A DNA stretch of 35,818 nucleotides from Firm-08 sp045541535 (GCA_045541535.1 JAZQJG010000071.1:1-35818); one strand, 5' to 3'; positions 22,855 to 31,481 are shown, numbered from the stretch's first letter. Notes: a model not told the origin generated them from the letters alone. Program-made: numbers and translations.

Positions 22855-24000
22855 TTATAGATACATAGCAATCAGGGCCAGACGGGTGGCAAATTCCTTG
22901 AGGGAGGAAAGAAGGGCATATTCCTCTCCCGTATGAATTTTGCCGCCCAGCACGCCCAGCGAGTCCACGCAGGGCAGACCGTAGACGGTGACGTCGGCGG
23001 CGTCACTACCGCCCACACTGGCGCCCTCGGCCAGAGAAGAAAGTCCGTTTTGCTGCCAAATTTCGTTCATCTGTTGCAACAGACGGACGTTTTGCTCCCG
23101 ACGGGGCATGGCGTGGCGATAGTTGAGGGGAATTACCTTGCAAGAGGTGCCCTCCACGGTGGTGTGCTCGGCAATCTCTTTGACGATCTCACGGGCCTGT
23201 TCCAACTGCGCCTCGTCCACAAAACGAATATCTACCGAAAAGGAACAATGACCCGGTACGGTGTTACGGGTCTCGCCGCCCTCCAACAGACTGCAATTAA
23301 AGGTAAGCCCCTTATCGTCTTTATATTGTTCCAAGGCGATGATCTTATGGGCCGCCTCGGTGACGGCGGAGGCGCCACGGGTACAGCGGGCGGAGTGAGC
23401 GGAACGACCGGTGATCTCCAGGGTAAAGCCCACAATGCCCTTGCGCTCGATGGTGGCGTGTCCCGCTTTGGCGCCCTCTAAATTGAGAAATGCGGCGCAT
23501 CCCTCACCCTTTTTGCACATAAATTCCACGGTGCTCTTATGACTGGTCATACTGCTGACCTCCTCGTCGGTCTGCAGGATCAATTTGACGGGGCGGGCGG
23601 TAAAGCCGATCTCGGCCAAGGCCGCCATGGCGTAAAAGCCGGCCACTACCCCGCCCTTGCAATCGCAGACGCCGGGACCGTAGATTTTGGTTTCGTCACG
23701 GGTGACCGCAGGGGTACCGAAGGCACCCACGGGATGCACCGTATCCATATGCCCCGACAGACAGACCGGGGCGCCGGGAGCATCGGGATTCATCGTGATG
23801 CACACGGTGTTGCCGCTGACGGGCTGGGGATCGATCTCCACCTGCCAACCGTAGCCTTCGGCCCGGCGCACCACGTAATCACAGGCGGCGTCCACCCTTG
23901 CTTTGTCCTTGGTGGGACTCTCTATATTACATACGTCCTCCCAAAAGGAAATATATTCCTTTTCCTTGGCCGCCAGGGCGGCAAATAAGGCTTCCCTCAT
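22855..24000 (-). CDS. M20-family metallopeptidase (carboxypeptidase G2/ArgE-like)
   Basis: A 381-residue cytosolic zinc peptidase. Metal ligands are visible in order: His in SGHMDTVHP, the bridging Asp in GPGVCDCKGG, the catalytic base and ligand pair in TDEEVSS, Asp/Glu in NLEGAK, and the C-terminal His in KIHTGEE. A dimerisation (lid) domain covers about 180-290 (GRSAHSAR). It resembles glutamate carboxypeptidase (CPG2) more than DapE. The peptide or acyl-amino-acid substrate is unknown. Start at 24000 is supported by AAGGGAG. Confidence 0.88.
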   Translation of the reverse strand: MREALFAALAAKEKEYISFWEDVCNIESPTKDKARVDAACDYVVRRAEGYGWQVEIDPQPVSGNTVCITMNPDAPGAPVCLSGHMDTVHPVGAFGTPAVTRDETKIYGPGVCDCKGGVVAGFYAMAALAEIGFTARPVKLILQTDEEVSSMTSHKSTVEFMCKKGEGCAAFLNLEGAKAGHATIERKGIVGFTLEITGRSAHSARCTRGASAVTEAAHKIIALEQYKDDKGLTFNCSLLEGGETRNTVPGHCSFSVDIRFVDEAQLEQAREIVKEIAEHTTVEGTSCKVIPLNYRHAMPRREQNVRLLQQMNEIWQQNGLSSLAEGASVGGSDAADVTVYGLPCVDSLGVLGGKIHTGEEYALLSSLKEFATRLALIAMYL

Positions 24001-24026
24001 TTTTTCGGCTCCCTTCGTTTTTTTCT

Positions 24027-24055
24027 ATTATATCTTTCCCGAAAAAATTTGTAAA
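24027..24055 (-). promoter_or_regulatory. Sigma-A promoter of the M20 peptidase gene
   Basis: On the minus strand TTTACA (24055-24050), 17-base spacer, TATAAT (24032-24027), about 27 bases before the ATG. Confidence 0.8.
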
Positions 24056-24131
24056 GAGGACACTTTTGACAACAAGCCCTTTATTTTTCGGAAAAGGTGT
24101 GTTAGAATAAAAGAAAAAGGAGTTTTTTGCG

Positions 24132-25058
24132 ATGTTTTTAACCATCACTCTGAATCCTGCCCTTGATAAATTTATCACCGTCCCCCAATTTAAGACGGGA
24201 CAGGTCAACCCCGTGGAGATCCGCCGCACCCTGGCCGCCGGCCGTGGTGTATACGCCGCCAAGGTATTGCGGGATCTGGGTCATCCCGTGACCGTAACAG
24301 GCCTGCTGGGGCACAATCACTCCACCGAATTTCAACGGCTGTTCGTTTCCAAAGGGATCAACGACGGCTTTATCCGAATTCAGGGCAACACCCGCACCAA
24401 TATTCATATGACCGATGCCGAGGGTAACGAAACCGAGCTGTTGGAGCCCGCCCCCACCATCACCGAAAAGGAATGGACCCTCTTTTTGGAGCGGCTGGGC
24501 CAGATTTTGGAGGGCTGTGATATGGTGGCCGTATGCGGCAGTGTACCGCCCAGCATCACCCCCCAGATGTTTTCCACCATGCTCTCCATCATCGGCACCT
24601 ACCGTCTGCCGGTGCTCATCGACACCCAGGACAAAATGATGGACGTGGCCTGCACCAAGCGGCCCCGCCTGATCAAATTCAACCGGGAGCGCATCCGCAA
24701 GCAATTGGGTAAGGAGGACTGCACCACCGAGGAAATCGTCACCTATGCCGACGCCCTGATCAAGATGGGAGTGGAGAACGTGCTGGTCTCTCTGGACAAG
24801 GACGGCGCCCTGCTGATCTGCAAGGAGGGGGTATATCGCAGTAACGCTCCCGAGGTGGAGATCACCAGCACCATCGGTTGCGGCGACGCTATGGTGGCCA
24901 GCATTGCGGAAAGTTTGTCCACGGGGCGTGATCCCGTGGAAATGCTGCGCCACGCTATGGCCATCTCCTCGGCCAACTGCAAGACCGATGAAAACGCCAA
25001 GATCGTTTTGGACGACTACTATGGTCTGCTGGATAAGGTGGACATTCAAAAACTGTAA
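24132..25058 (+). CDS. PfkB-family sugar kinase (1-phosphofructokinase-like)
   Basis: A 308-residue kinase of the FruK/LacC branch: TLNPALDKFITV at the start, IKFNRERI at the ADP-ribose side of the fold, and SLDKDGALLI before the anion-hole motif IGCGDAMVAS, which keeps the catalytic Asp. Family members phosphorylate fructose-1-P or tagatose-6-P. Two motifs are off-consensus: the substrate-side GGKGxN is AGRGVYAAK here, and GAGDS is GCGDA. It may therefore use a different sugar phosphate or have reduced activity. AAAAAGGAG precedes the ATG. It is divergent from the M20 peptidase gene and monocistronic. Confidence 0.83.
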   Translation: MFLTITLNPALDKFITVPQFKTGQVNPVEIRRTLAAGRGVYAAKVLRDLGHPVTVTGLLGHNHSTEFQRLFVSKGINDGFIRIQGNTRTNIHMTDAEGNETELLEPAPTITEKEWTLFLERLGQILEGCDMVAVCGSVPPSITPQMFSTMLSIIGTYRLPVLIDTQDKMMDVACTKRPRLIKFNRERIRKQLGKEDCTTEEIVTYADALIKMGVENVLVSLDKDGALLICKEGVYRSNAPEVEITSTIGCGDAMVASIAESLSTGRDPVEMLRHAMAISSANCKTDENAKIVLDDYYGLLDKVDIQKL

Positions 25059-25070
25059 CCATACAAACAC

Positions 25071-25101
25071 AAAAGAACGCCGAGAGGCGTTCTTTTGTTT
25101 T
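25071..25101 (+). terminator. Terminator of the PfkB gene
   Basis: AAAAGAACGCC-gaga-GGCGTTCTTTT followed by GTTTTTA. Confidence 0.9.
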
Positions 25102-25142
25102 TAAAAAACGGAAAGGGCGGGAAATATTCCCGCCCTAAAGAT

Positions 25143-25529
25143 TTATTTCTTTCTGTATTTAATTTCCATCGTGCCCATGCGCTCGTTTTGACAGGTATCA
25201 AAGATCTCTTTGAGTGTGACCAATTCTTCTTTCTGATAAACGATGCCGTTAGCCACCACTACGTCGCTGTTTTCAACAAATCGGCCGAAAGCATACAACA
25301 CTGCGTTGGATGCCCAGGCGAGAAACGGCGCAATCAAAACCAAAGCAGCCGCCATAGGAATGCAGATCAGCCCCATGGGGTCCGTCCACACAAACGCTAC
25401 CCATAATCCATAAACCACCAATGCCGCCGCCCCAATGAATGCAAGAATAATTTCAATAATAAACGCAACGTAAGCAACGGACATAAGTTTTCCACCGATA
25501 TTACTAAACCATCTCTCTCTTGAAAACAT
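25143..25529 (-). CDS. Small two-helix membrane protein of unknown function
   Basis: A 128-residue protein. Two long hydrophobic segments (about 20-48 and 56-80) are followed by a soluble tail (FGRFVENSDVVVANGIVYQKEELVTLKEIF) that may form a small alpha/beta domain. No family is recognised. AAGGAGG precedes the ATG at 25529. The divergent small HTH gene and the operator in between indicate a regulator-plus-membrane-target pair, common in Clostridia (compare DUF2975/YozG pairs). Its role could be envelope sensing or transport support, but nothing in the sequence decides this. Confidence 0.75.
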   Translation of the reverse strand: MFSRERWFSNIGGKLMSVAYVAFIIEIILAFIGAAALVVYGLWVAFVWTDPMGLICIPMAAALVLIAPFLAWASNAVLYAFGRFVENSDVVVANGIVYQKEELVTLKEIFDTCQNERMGTMEIKYRKK

Positions 25530-25555
25530 AAATATATTCCTCCTTTTTGAATATA

Positions 25556-25588
25556 GTAACATTATACTCAATATATTGAGTATTGTCA
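25556..25588 (-). promoter_or_regulatory. Promoter with a perfect palindromic operator in its spacer
   Basis: On the minus strand TTGACA (25588-25583), exactly 17 bases, TATAAT (25565-25560 region). The spacer is filled by ATACTCAATATATTGAGTAT (25564-25583), a perfect 20-base palindrome overlapping both boxes. A dimeric repressor bound here would block the membrane-protein gene; the divergent HTH protein is the obvious candidate. Confidence 0.8.
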
Positions 25589-25627
25589 AGAGAAAGTTTA
25601 TGATAAAATTAATACGGTGGTGATGGT

Positions 25628-25828
25628 ATGATCAGTTACAAGCCGTTTTACGAAACATTATTAAAAAAAGGGATAACCGAATACAATTTAATTTTTAAAC
25701 AGGGCTTCTCCGCCAACACCCTCTATCGCATCAAAAAAGGTGAAGCAATCAGCACGAAAACGCTGGATGCCTTATGTTATGCTCTGGACTGTGAGGTTAA
25801 CGACATTATTGTGTTTGTAAAAGAATAG
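25628..25828 (+). CDS. Small HTH regulator (Cro/C1, YozG-like)
   Basis: A 66-residue, single-domain DNA-binding protein. The helix-turn-helix is clear: TEYNLIFKQGFSANTLYRIKKGEAISTKTLDALCYALDCEVNDII. It lacks any ligand domain, as in the YozG/HTH_26 group. It is read away from the membrane-protein gene and sits 45 bases right of the palindrome at 25564-25583, so it probably represses both its own gene and that one. The stop codon lies in the following terminator stem. Confidence 0.88.
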   Translation: MISYKPFYETLLKKGITEYNLIFKQGFSANTLYRIKKGEAISTKTLDALCYALDCEVNDIIVFVKE

Positions 25829-25860
25829 CACCCGAACGGAAAGTTCGGGTGCTATTTTTA
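25824..25860. terminator. Bidirectional terminator
   Basis: AATAGCACCCGAAC-ggaaa-GTTCGGGTGCTATT with T-rich flanks, between the HTH gene and the convergent Gfo/Idh/MocA gene. Confidence 0.9.
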
Positions 25861-25872
25861 TGATTTGGGATC

Positions 25873-26964
25873 TTATTTGTTGAAATAGTAGGGCTCGCCG
25901 GTCTTGGCAGAGATGTAGATGCCCTCCAGAATCTGGGAGACAACGTAGGCCTGCTCGGGGGTGACCACGGGGGTGGTACCGTTTTCCAAAGCTTCGTAGA
26001 AGAGGCGGGCTTCTCTGTCAGAAGCGCTCTCGGTGGTGCCGTCGTTGAAATCCACGCCCTTGGCGTTGACCTGAGGATGGATGTTGATCTGCTTGCCGTG
26101 GCGAATGGTGTTGAGGATGAGGCCGTCTCTCATATCGGCGCCGCCCTTGTCACCGCAAACGGCAAACTTGGCCTCACAGCTGTGGTGGGTGTTCAGCGCC
26201 CAAGAGGACTCCAGAGAAATGGTGGCGCCGTTTTCCATCACGATAAAGCCGAAGGCGGAATCCTCCACGGTAAACTTTTCGGGATCCCAGTCGCCCCAGG
26301 CGTTACCGGTGTTGGTCTGATTGTTCAGCTTGTGATAGGTGGTGCCCACGCAATATTTGGGCTTGTAGTTGTTCATAGTCCAGAGGGTCAGGTCCAGCGC
26401 ATGGGTACCGATGTCGATGAGGGGACCGCCGCCCTGCTCGTATTCATTGAGGAAAACGCCCCAGGTGGGAACGGCTCTGCGGCGTACCGCATAGGCGCGG
26501 GCAAAGTAGATGTCACCGAAAAAGCCGTCGTCGGCCTCGGCCTTAACGTACTGGCTCTCGGGACGCTGACGGTTTTGATAACCGATGGACAGGGTGCGAC
26601 CGGTGGCCTTGGCAGTGTCTACCATCTTCTTGGCCTCGGCGGCGTTGATGGCCATGGGCTTTTCGCACAGAACGTCCTTACCGGCCTCCATGGCGGCACA
26701 GCTGATCTCGCTGTGAGAACGATTGGGGGTACAAACGTGGACCACGTCCAGATCGGCGGCGATCACTTCTTTGTAATCGGCGGTCACCTTGGCACCCTCG
26801 GCGCCGAACTTTGCGGCGGCCTTTTCAGCCCGCTCCAAAATAATGTCGCAGAAATACAGCAGTTGTACCTTACCGGCCTTCTGCAGTTTTTCCAGGGCCG
26901 GCAGATGCTTACCGTTGGCAATACCGCCACAGCCGATGATACCGACTTTGAATACCTTACTCAT
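25873..26964 (-). CDS. Gfo/Idh/MocA-family NAD(P)-dependent oxidoreductase
   Basis: A 363-residue enzyme. The Rossmann start KVGIIGCGGIANGKHLPAL, the HVCTPN turn and the EKPMAIN motif (Lys of the EKP triad) define the family. Later YEQGGGPLIDIGTHALDL carries the conserved Asp/His residues of the active site (DIGTHALD). Typical substrates are inositols, sugars or sugar nucleotides; which one applies here is unknown. AAGGAGG precedes the ATG. It is monocistronic, with its own promoter at 27049-27021. Confidence 0.9.
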   Translation of the reverse strand: MSKVFKVGIIGCGGIANGKHLPALEKLQKAGKVQLLYFCDIILERAEKAAAKFGAEGAKVTADYKEVIAADLDVVHVCTPNRSHSEISCAAMEAGKDVLCEKPMAINAAEAKKMVDTAKATGRTLSIGYQNRQRPESQYVKAEADDGFFGDIYFARAYAVRRRAVPTWGVFLNEYEQGGGPLIDIGTHALDLTLWTMNNYKPKYCVGTTYHKLNNQTNTGNAWGDWDPEKFTVEDSAFGFIVMENGATISLESSWALNTHHSCEAKFAVCGDKGGADMRDGLILNTIRHGKQINIHPQVNAKGVDFNDGTTESASDREARLFYEALENGTTPVVTPEQAYVVSQILEGIYISAKTGEPYYFNK

Positions 26965-27020
26965 TGGGGAATTCCTCCTTAATTTTTAAATCGAAAAGAT
27001 ACCGTTATCCTTTCATATTC

Positions 27021-27049
27021 ATTATATTTTCAAGGACGGCCCTTGTCAA
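27021..27049 (-). promoter_or_regulatory. Consensus promoter of the Gfo/Idh/MocA gene
   Basis: On the minus strand TTGACA (27049-27044), 17-base spacer, TATAAT (27026-27021). The spacer and -35 region hold a small inverted repeat CAAGG-acggc-CCTTG (27031-27045) that may be an operator. Confidence 0.8.
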
Positions 27050-27092
27050 CGGCTAATTTTCCATAAATATAATATTATTTTATAGAACCCCC

Positions 27093-27121
27093 TTGACTTT
27101 AGGATGCTAAAGTGTTAAAAT
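27093..27121 (+). promoter_or_regulatory. Histidine operon promoter and operator
   Basis: TTGACT (27093-27098), 17-base spacer, TAAAAT (27116-27121). Overlapping the -35 and spacer is the 18-base inverted repeat ACTTTAGGATGCTAAAGT (27096-27113; 7-base arms, 4-base centre). The transcript leader is only about 30 bases, so there is no room for a histidine T-box. Control at the operator by the TrpR-type protein encoded first in the operon is the simplest reading. Confidence 0.8.
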
Positions 27122-27157
27122 GGCAGAGCAATCATACAGGAAAGGATACCGCCGATT

Positions 27158-27454
27158 ATGAACAACTATCAATCCCCCTCCATCGACCGTCTGTTTGACG
27201 CCGTATTGGGTCTGGCCGATCGGGAGGAATGCTACAAATTTTTCGAGGACGTATGCACCATTAAGGAGTTGCAGGATATGGCCCAGCGGCTGGACGCCGC
27301 CATTTTACTGGATCAAGGGGTCAACTATCAGACCATTTCCGAGCAGGTGGGCATCTCCACCGCCACCATCAGCCGTGTGAGCAAATGTCTCAATTACGGC
27401 TCCGGCGGCTATCGGGAGGCGTTGAATCGTTTGAAAAAGGATGAGAGCAAATGA
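27158..27454 (+). CDS. TrpR-like YerC/YecD-family regulator of the his operon
   Basis: A 98-residue protein of the TrpR superfamily: CTIKELQDMAQRLDAAILLDQGVNYQTISEQVGISTATISRVSKCLNYG contains the TrpR-type helix-turn-helix. Members beside his genes in Firmicutes are believed to repress histidine synthesis (often called HisR). It is the first gene of the operon, with the palindrome at 27096-27113 just upstream, so autoregulation with histidine as co-repressor is expected; that is inference. Its stop overlaps the hisZ start by ATGA. Confidence 0.85.
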   Translation: MNNYQSPSIDRLFDAVLGLADREECYKFFEDVCTIKELQDMAQRLDAAILLDQGVNYQTISEQVGISTATISRVSKCLNYGSGGYREALNRLKKDESK

Positions 27455-28518
27455 CACTGAAAAAATCGGAGCAACTGGCCCTGCAGTTGCGGGAGCGGTA
27501 CGAGCGTTGCGGCTATCGCCCCTTTAAAATGAGCAAATTTGAGGAATACGATTTTTACGTACGGAACAAAGAGGCCCTGACCCACGAGGGTGTCATCACC
27601 TTTACCGACACCACCGGCAAGCTGATGGCCCTCAAGCCCGACGTGACCCTTTCCATCCTCAAGCAGGTGGGCGCCGACGGCGGAGCCCGAAAGGTTTATT
27701 ATAACGAAAACGTTTACAGAGTTTCCCCCGACGAGAACTGCTATAAAGAGATTCCCCAGATGGGGCTGGAATGTATGGGGGAAGTGGACGTGGTGTGCAT
27801 TCACGAGGTGTTGCGGCTGGCGCTGGACACCCTGCAGGCCATCGGCGGAGAAACGGTGCTGGATCTCTCCCATCTGGGGCTGATCATCGAGCTGTTGACC
27901 GACGTGCCCGTCAAGACGGCCCGTCGCCTCTGCGCCCTGCTGGCCCAGAAGAACGCCCACGAATTACGGGCAGAATGCGCCGCCGCCAAGCTGGATGCGG
28001 AACTGTGTGACACACTGTGCGCCCTGACCGCCCTATACGGTACCCCCGACGAGGTGCTGCCCCAATTGGAAACACTATTGCCCCACTCCCCCGCCCTGCA
28101 GGAACTCAAAGCAGTGGTGACCCTGTTGGACGATGCCACCCTGCGCATTGATCCCAGCGCCATGGACGATATGAACTATTATAACGGCTTTGTCTTTAAA
28201 GGCTTTGTCAGAGGTGTGCCCGAAACGGTGTTGTCCGGCGGTCAATACGACAAATTGATGCAACAGATGGGGAACCTTGGCGGCGCCATCGGATACGCTG
28301 TGTATCTGGACTGTCTGGAGCGACTGGAAGAGGATCGGGCGGCTACCGACGCCGACATACTGCTGTTATACGACGGGGACAGTGATCCCGCCGCCCTGCA
28401 GGCGGCCGCCACGGCCCTGCGGCAGGAGGGCAGCGTGATGCTGCAAAAGAGTATGCCCCGTGAGATGCGCTTCGGCAAGGTGATGCGCTTTGTACAAGGG
28501 AGGGTGGAAGAGATATGA
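27451..28518 (+). CDS. hisZ: ATP phosphoribosyltransferase regulatory subunit HisZ
   Basis: A 355-residue class-II aminoacyl-tRNA-synthetase-like protein that binds HisG and mediates histidine feedback. Motif-2-like region: DTTGKLMALKPDVTLSILKQV and RKVYYNENVYR, then QMGLECMG; motif-3-like region: VLSGGQYDKLM near residue 265. It lacks the anticodon-binding domain of HisRS. Its presence matches the short form of HisG encoded next, which needs HisZ for activity. It overlaps its neighbours by four bases on both sides. Confidence 0.93.
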   Translation: MTLKKSEQLALQLRERYERCGYRPFKMSKFEEYDFYVRNKEALTHEGVITFTDTTGKLMALKPDVTLSILKQVGADGGARKVYYNENVYRVSPDENCYKEIPQMGLECMGEVDVVCIHEVLRLALDTLQAIGGETVLDLSHLGLIIELLTDVPVKTARRLCALLAQKNAHELRAECAAAKLDAELCDTLCALTALYGTPDEVLPQLETLLPHSPALQELKAVVTLLDDATLRIDPSAMDDMNYYNGFVFKGFVRGVPETVLSGGQYDKLMQQMGNLGGAIGYAVYLDCLERLEEDRAATDADILLLYDGDSDPAALQAAATALRQEGSVMLQKSMPREMRFGKVMRFVQGRVEEI

Positions 28519-29144
28519 AGGAAATGCTGAACGTGGCCCTACCCAAGGGACGGCTCGGTGAAAAGGTATACCAGCTGTTTGCCGCCGCCGGCTTTGAATG
28601 TCCCGCCCTGCTGGATCCCGGCCGCAAGCTGATCTTTGAAAACGAGGCCGCCGGCGTGCGTTATTTCTGGGTCAAGCCCTCGGACGTGGCCATCTACGTG
28701 GCCCGCGGCGCCGCCGATATCGGTGTGGCCGGCAAGGATATCTTGCAGGAATATGCCCCCGACGTGTACGAATTGTTAGATCTGGGAATCGGCAAATGCC
28801 GTATGGCGGTGGCCGCCCCCAAAACCTTTGTGGACGATAAGACCCGTACCCTGCGGGTAGCCACCAAATTTACAAACATTGCCCGGGATTATTATCAATC
28901 CATCGGACGGGATATTGACATCATCCACCTCAACGGCTCCATTGAGATCGCCCCCATTCTGGGCCTGAGCGACGTGATCGTGGATATTGTGGAGACCGGC
29001 TCCACCTTAAAGGAAAACGATCTGGAGGTGCGGGAGACCATCCTCCCCATCAGCGCCCGCCTGATCGCCAACAAAGCTTCCTACAAATTTAAGAGTGACG
29101 CCATCAACCGACTGGTGCGTCATATGACGGAGAAAACAGTATGA
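28515..29144 (+). CDS. hisG: ATP phosphoribosyltransferase, short form (HisG)
   Basis: A 209-residue catalytic subunit that joins ATP and PRPP in the first step of histidine synthesis. ALPKGRLGEKV at the start, ADIGVAGKDIL, RVATKFTNIARDYY, and the PRPP loop DVIVDIVETGSTLKEN are all present. The C-terminal ACT-like regulatory domain of long HisG is absent, so regulation comes from HisZ. ATGA overlaps at both ends. Confidence 0.96.
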   Translation: MKEMLNVALPKGRLGEKVYQLFAAAGFECPALLDPGRKLIFENEAAGVRYFWVKPSDVAIYVARGAADIGVAGKDILQEYAPDVYELLDLGIGKCRMAVAAPKTFVDDKTRTLRVATKFTNIARDYYQSIGRDIDIIHLNGSIEIAPILGLSDVIVDIVETGSTLKENDLEVRETILPISARLIANKASYKFKSDAINRLVRHMTEKTV

Positions 29145-30418
29145 TCAAGATTATGAAATGCGGCGAGGTTGCCGCCGAGGATATCTTTACCCGTGTCACC
29201 CCCAAGGTGGACGTTTCCGCCATCGTGGAGGAGATCATTGCAACCGTAAGAGAGAAGGGCGACGCCGCCCTCTACGAATATTGCAAAAAATTTGATAAGG
29301 CGGAGCTGAAAAGTCTGCAGGTGACCCCCGAGGAGATCGCCGCCGCCAGGGCTACCGTGGATCCCGAATTTATCGCCATTCTGGAGGAGGCAGCGGATAA
29401 CATCCGCGCCTTCCATCAACGGCAGGTACGCAACAGTTTCGTCATCAACGACCGTCCCGGCATCGTGATGGGGCAAAAGGTGATCCCCGTGGATCGGGCA
29501 GGTCTGTACGTGCCCGGCGGCACCGCCGCCTACCCCTCCACCGTATTGATGGACGCCATCCCTGCCAAGATCGCCGGCTGTCCCGAGGTGGTTATGGTCA
29601 CCCCGCCTGCCGCCGACGGCTCCGTCAATCCCGCCATTCTGGCCGCCGCCAGCGTGGCAGGGGTGGACAAGATCTTTAAGGTGGGCGGCGCCCAAGCCGT
29701 AGCCGCGCTGGCTTACGGCACCGAAAGCGTCCCCAAGGTGGACAAGATCGTCGGCCCCGGCAACGCCTTTGTGGCGGAGGCCAAAAAGCAGGTGTTCGGC
29801 GTGGTAAGCATTGATATGATCGCCGGTCCCAGTGAGATCCTCATCGTGGCCGACGGCAACACCGATCCCCGCCACGCGGCGGCAGATCTGCTGTCTCAGG
29901 CGGAGCACGACAGGCTGGCCAGCGCCGTGCTGGTCACCGACTCCTTGGCGCTGGCCGAGGCAGTGCAGACCGAGCTGGAGGTGCAGATTCCCCAACTGGA
30001 GCGGGCCGAGATCGCCCGTGCCTCCATCGACGACAACGGCAAGATCATCGTAGCCGAGGATCTGTGGGCCGCCATTGACATTGCCAACGAGCTGGCTCCC
30101 GAGCATCTGGAGCTTTGCGTGGACAATCCCTTTGATTATCTGGACGCCATCCGTCACGCCGGCAGTATCTTTATGGGGCGCAACTGTCCCGAGGCGCTGG
30201 GTGACTATATGGCCGGCCCCAATCACACCCTGCCCACCGGCGGCACCGCCAAATTTTCCAGTCCCCTGTCGGTGGACGATTTCGTTAAAAAGACCCAATA
30301 CACCTATTTCACCCGGGAGGCGCTGGACAAGGTGGGCCGACAGGTGGCCCGCTTTGCCTGTGAGGAGGGCCTGACCGCCCACGCCAAAAGCGCCGTGATC
30401 CGACTTGAGGAGAAATAA
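29141..30418 (+). CDS. hisD: Histidinol dehydrogenase (HisD)
   Basis: A 425-residue zinc enzyme catalysing the final two oxidations from histidinol to histidine. Seen: GLYVPGGTAAYPSTVLM, KVGGAQAVAALAYGTESVPKVDKIVGPGN, DMIAGPSEILI, DLLSQAEHD, the catalytic ELAPEHLEL (Glu/His) and GPNHTLPTGGTAKFSSPLSV. Full family length. It follows hisG by a four-base overlap and hisC starts one base after its stop. Confidence 0.97.
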   Translation: MIKIMKCGEVAAEDIFTRVTPKVDVSAIVEEIIATVREKGDAALYEYCKKFDKAELKSLQVTPEEIAAARATVDPEFIAILEEAADNIRAFHQRQVRNSFVINDRPGIVMGQKVIPVDRAGLYVPGGTAAYPSTVLMDAIPAKIAGCPEVVMVTPPAADGSVNPAILAAASVAGVDKIFKVGGAQAVAALAYGTESVPKVDKIVGPGNAFVAEAKKQVFGVVSIDMIAGPSEILIVADGNTDPRHAAADLLSQAEHDRLASAVLVTDSLALAEAVQTELEVQIPQLERAEIARASIDDNGKIIVAEDLWAAIDIANELAPEHLELCVDNPFDYLDAIRHAGSIFMGRNCPEALGDYMAGPNHTLPTGGTAKFSSPLSVDDFVKKTQYTYFTREALDKVGRQVARFACEEGLTAHAKSAVIRLEEK

Positions 30419-31480
30419 ATGAGTCAGTTTTTCAGTCAAAAATTCAGCCGGCTGATCCCCTATACCCCCGGGGAACAGCCCACCGATCAAAAATATATCA
30501 AGCTCAACACCAACGAATCCCCCTTCCCGCCCTCGCCCAAGGCCCGTGCCTATGCGGCCGCGGCGGCGGAGCGGCTGATGCTCTACCCCGATCCCGAATG
30601 CAAGGCCCTGCGGCAAAAGCTGGCGGAGCGCTACGGCGTAACGGCGGCCCGGGTATTGCCCACCAACGGCTCGGACGAGATACTGGAGCTGGCCTTTCTG
30701 GCTTGGTGTGACGGGGAGCATCCGGCGGTATTCGCCGATATCACCTACGGCTTTTATCAGGTATTTGCCGATCTGTATTCCATCCCCTGCACCGTGATTC
30801 CTCTAAAGGAGGATTTCCGTCTGGACGTGGAGGCCTTTTGTAAGGCAAAGGGCACCCTGATCATCGCCAATCCCAACGCCCCCACGGGGCTGGCCCTGTC
30901 GGTGGACGAAATCGAAAAAATCGTGGCAAGCGATCAAACCCGTGTGGTGATCGTGGACGAGGCCTATGTGGATTTCGGCGGGGAAAGCTGTATCCCGCTA
31001 ACCCGAAAATACGACAATCTGTTGGTCACCGGCACCTTTTCCAAATCCCGCTCCATGGCGGGAGCCCGTCTGGGCTTTGGCATCGGGTGCGAGAGTCTGT
31101 TGCAGGATCTCAACACCCTGCGCTGTTCCAAAAACCCCTACAACGTCAACGCCTGCACCATGGCGGCGGGGCTGGGGCAATTGGAGGACGAGGAAGTGAC
31201 CCGCAAAAACTGCGCCGCCATTATAGAAAATCGGGCCTATACCACCCGGGCGCTGGAGGCAATGGGCTTTACGGTCCTGCCCTCCAAGGCAAACTTCGTC
31301 TTTGCCAAACACCCCGCCAAGGACGGCGGGGAGATCTACCGAAAGCTCAAGGAACGGGGCGTGCTGGTGCGCCATTTTGACACCCCCCGTCTGCGGGACT
31401 ATAACCGCATTACCATCGGCTCTATGGAGCAGATGCAGGTATTGCTGGCTACCCTGAAAACCATTGTGGAGGAAGGATAA
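30419..31480 (+). CDS. hisC: Histidinol-phosphate aminotransferase (HisC)
   Basis: A 353-residue PLP enzyme of fold type I. Substrate-side LNTNESPFPPSP, PLP-side VVIVDEAYVDFGGES (Asp and Tyr contacts), the Schiff-base Lys in GTFSKSRSMAGARLGF, and the C-terminal RITIGSMEQM Arg region are clear. It makes histidinol phosphate from imidazole-acetol phosphate using glutamate. It begins immediately after the hisD stop, with GAGGAG in the end of hisD as ribosome site. Confidence 0.95.
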   Translation: MSQFFSQKFSRLIPYTPGEQPTDQKYIKLNTNESPFPPSPKARAYAAAAAERLMLYPDPECKALRQKLAERYGVTAARVLPTNGSDEILELAFLAWCDGEHPAVFADITYGFYQVFADLYSIPCTVIPLKEDFRLDVEAFCKAKGTLIIANPNAPTGLALSVDEIEKIVASDQTRVVIVDEAYVDFGGESCIPLTRKYDNLLVTGTFSKSRSMAGARLGFGIGCESLLQDLNTLRCSKNPYNVNACTMAAGLGQLEDEEVTRKNCAAIIENRAYTTRALEAMGFTVLPSKANFVFAKHPAKDGGEIYRKLKERGVLVRHFDTPRLRDYNRITIGSMEQMQVLLATLKTIVEEG

Positions 31481-31481
31481 T

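Noticed and set aside
27122..27157. Histidine T-box or attenuator before the his operon
   Set aside because: The leader is only about 30 bases, with no stem structures or histidine-codon leader peptide.
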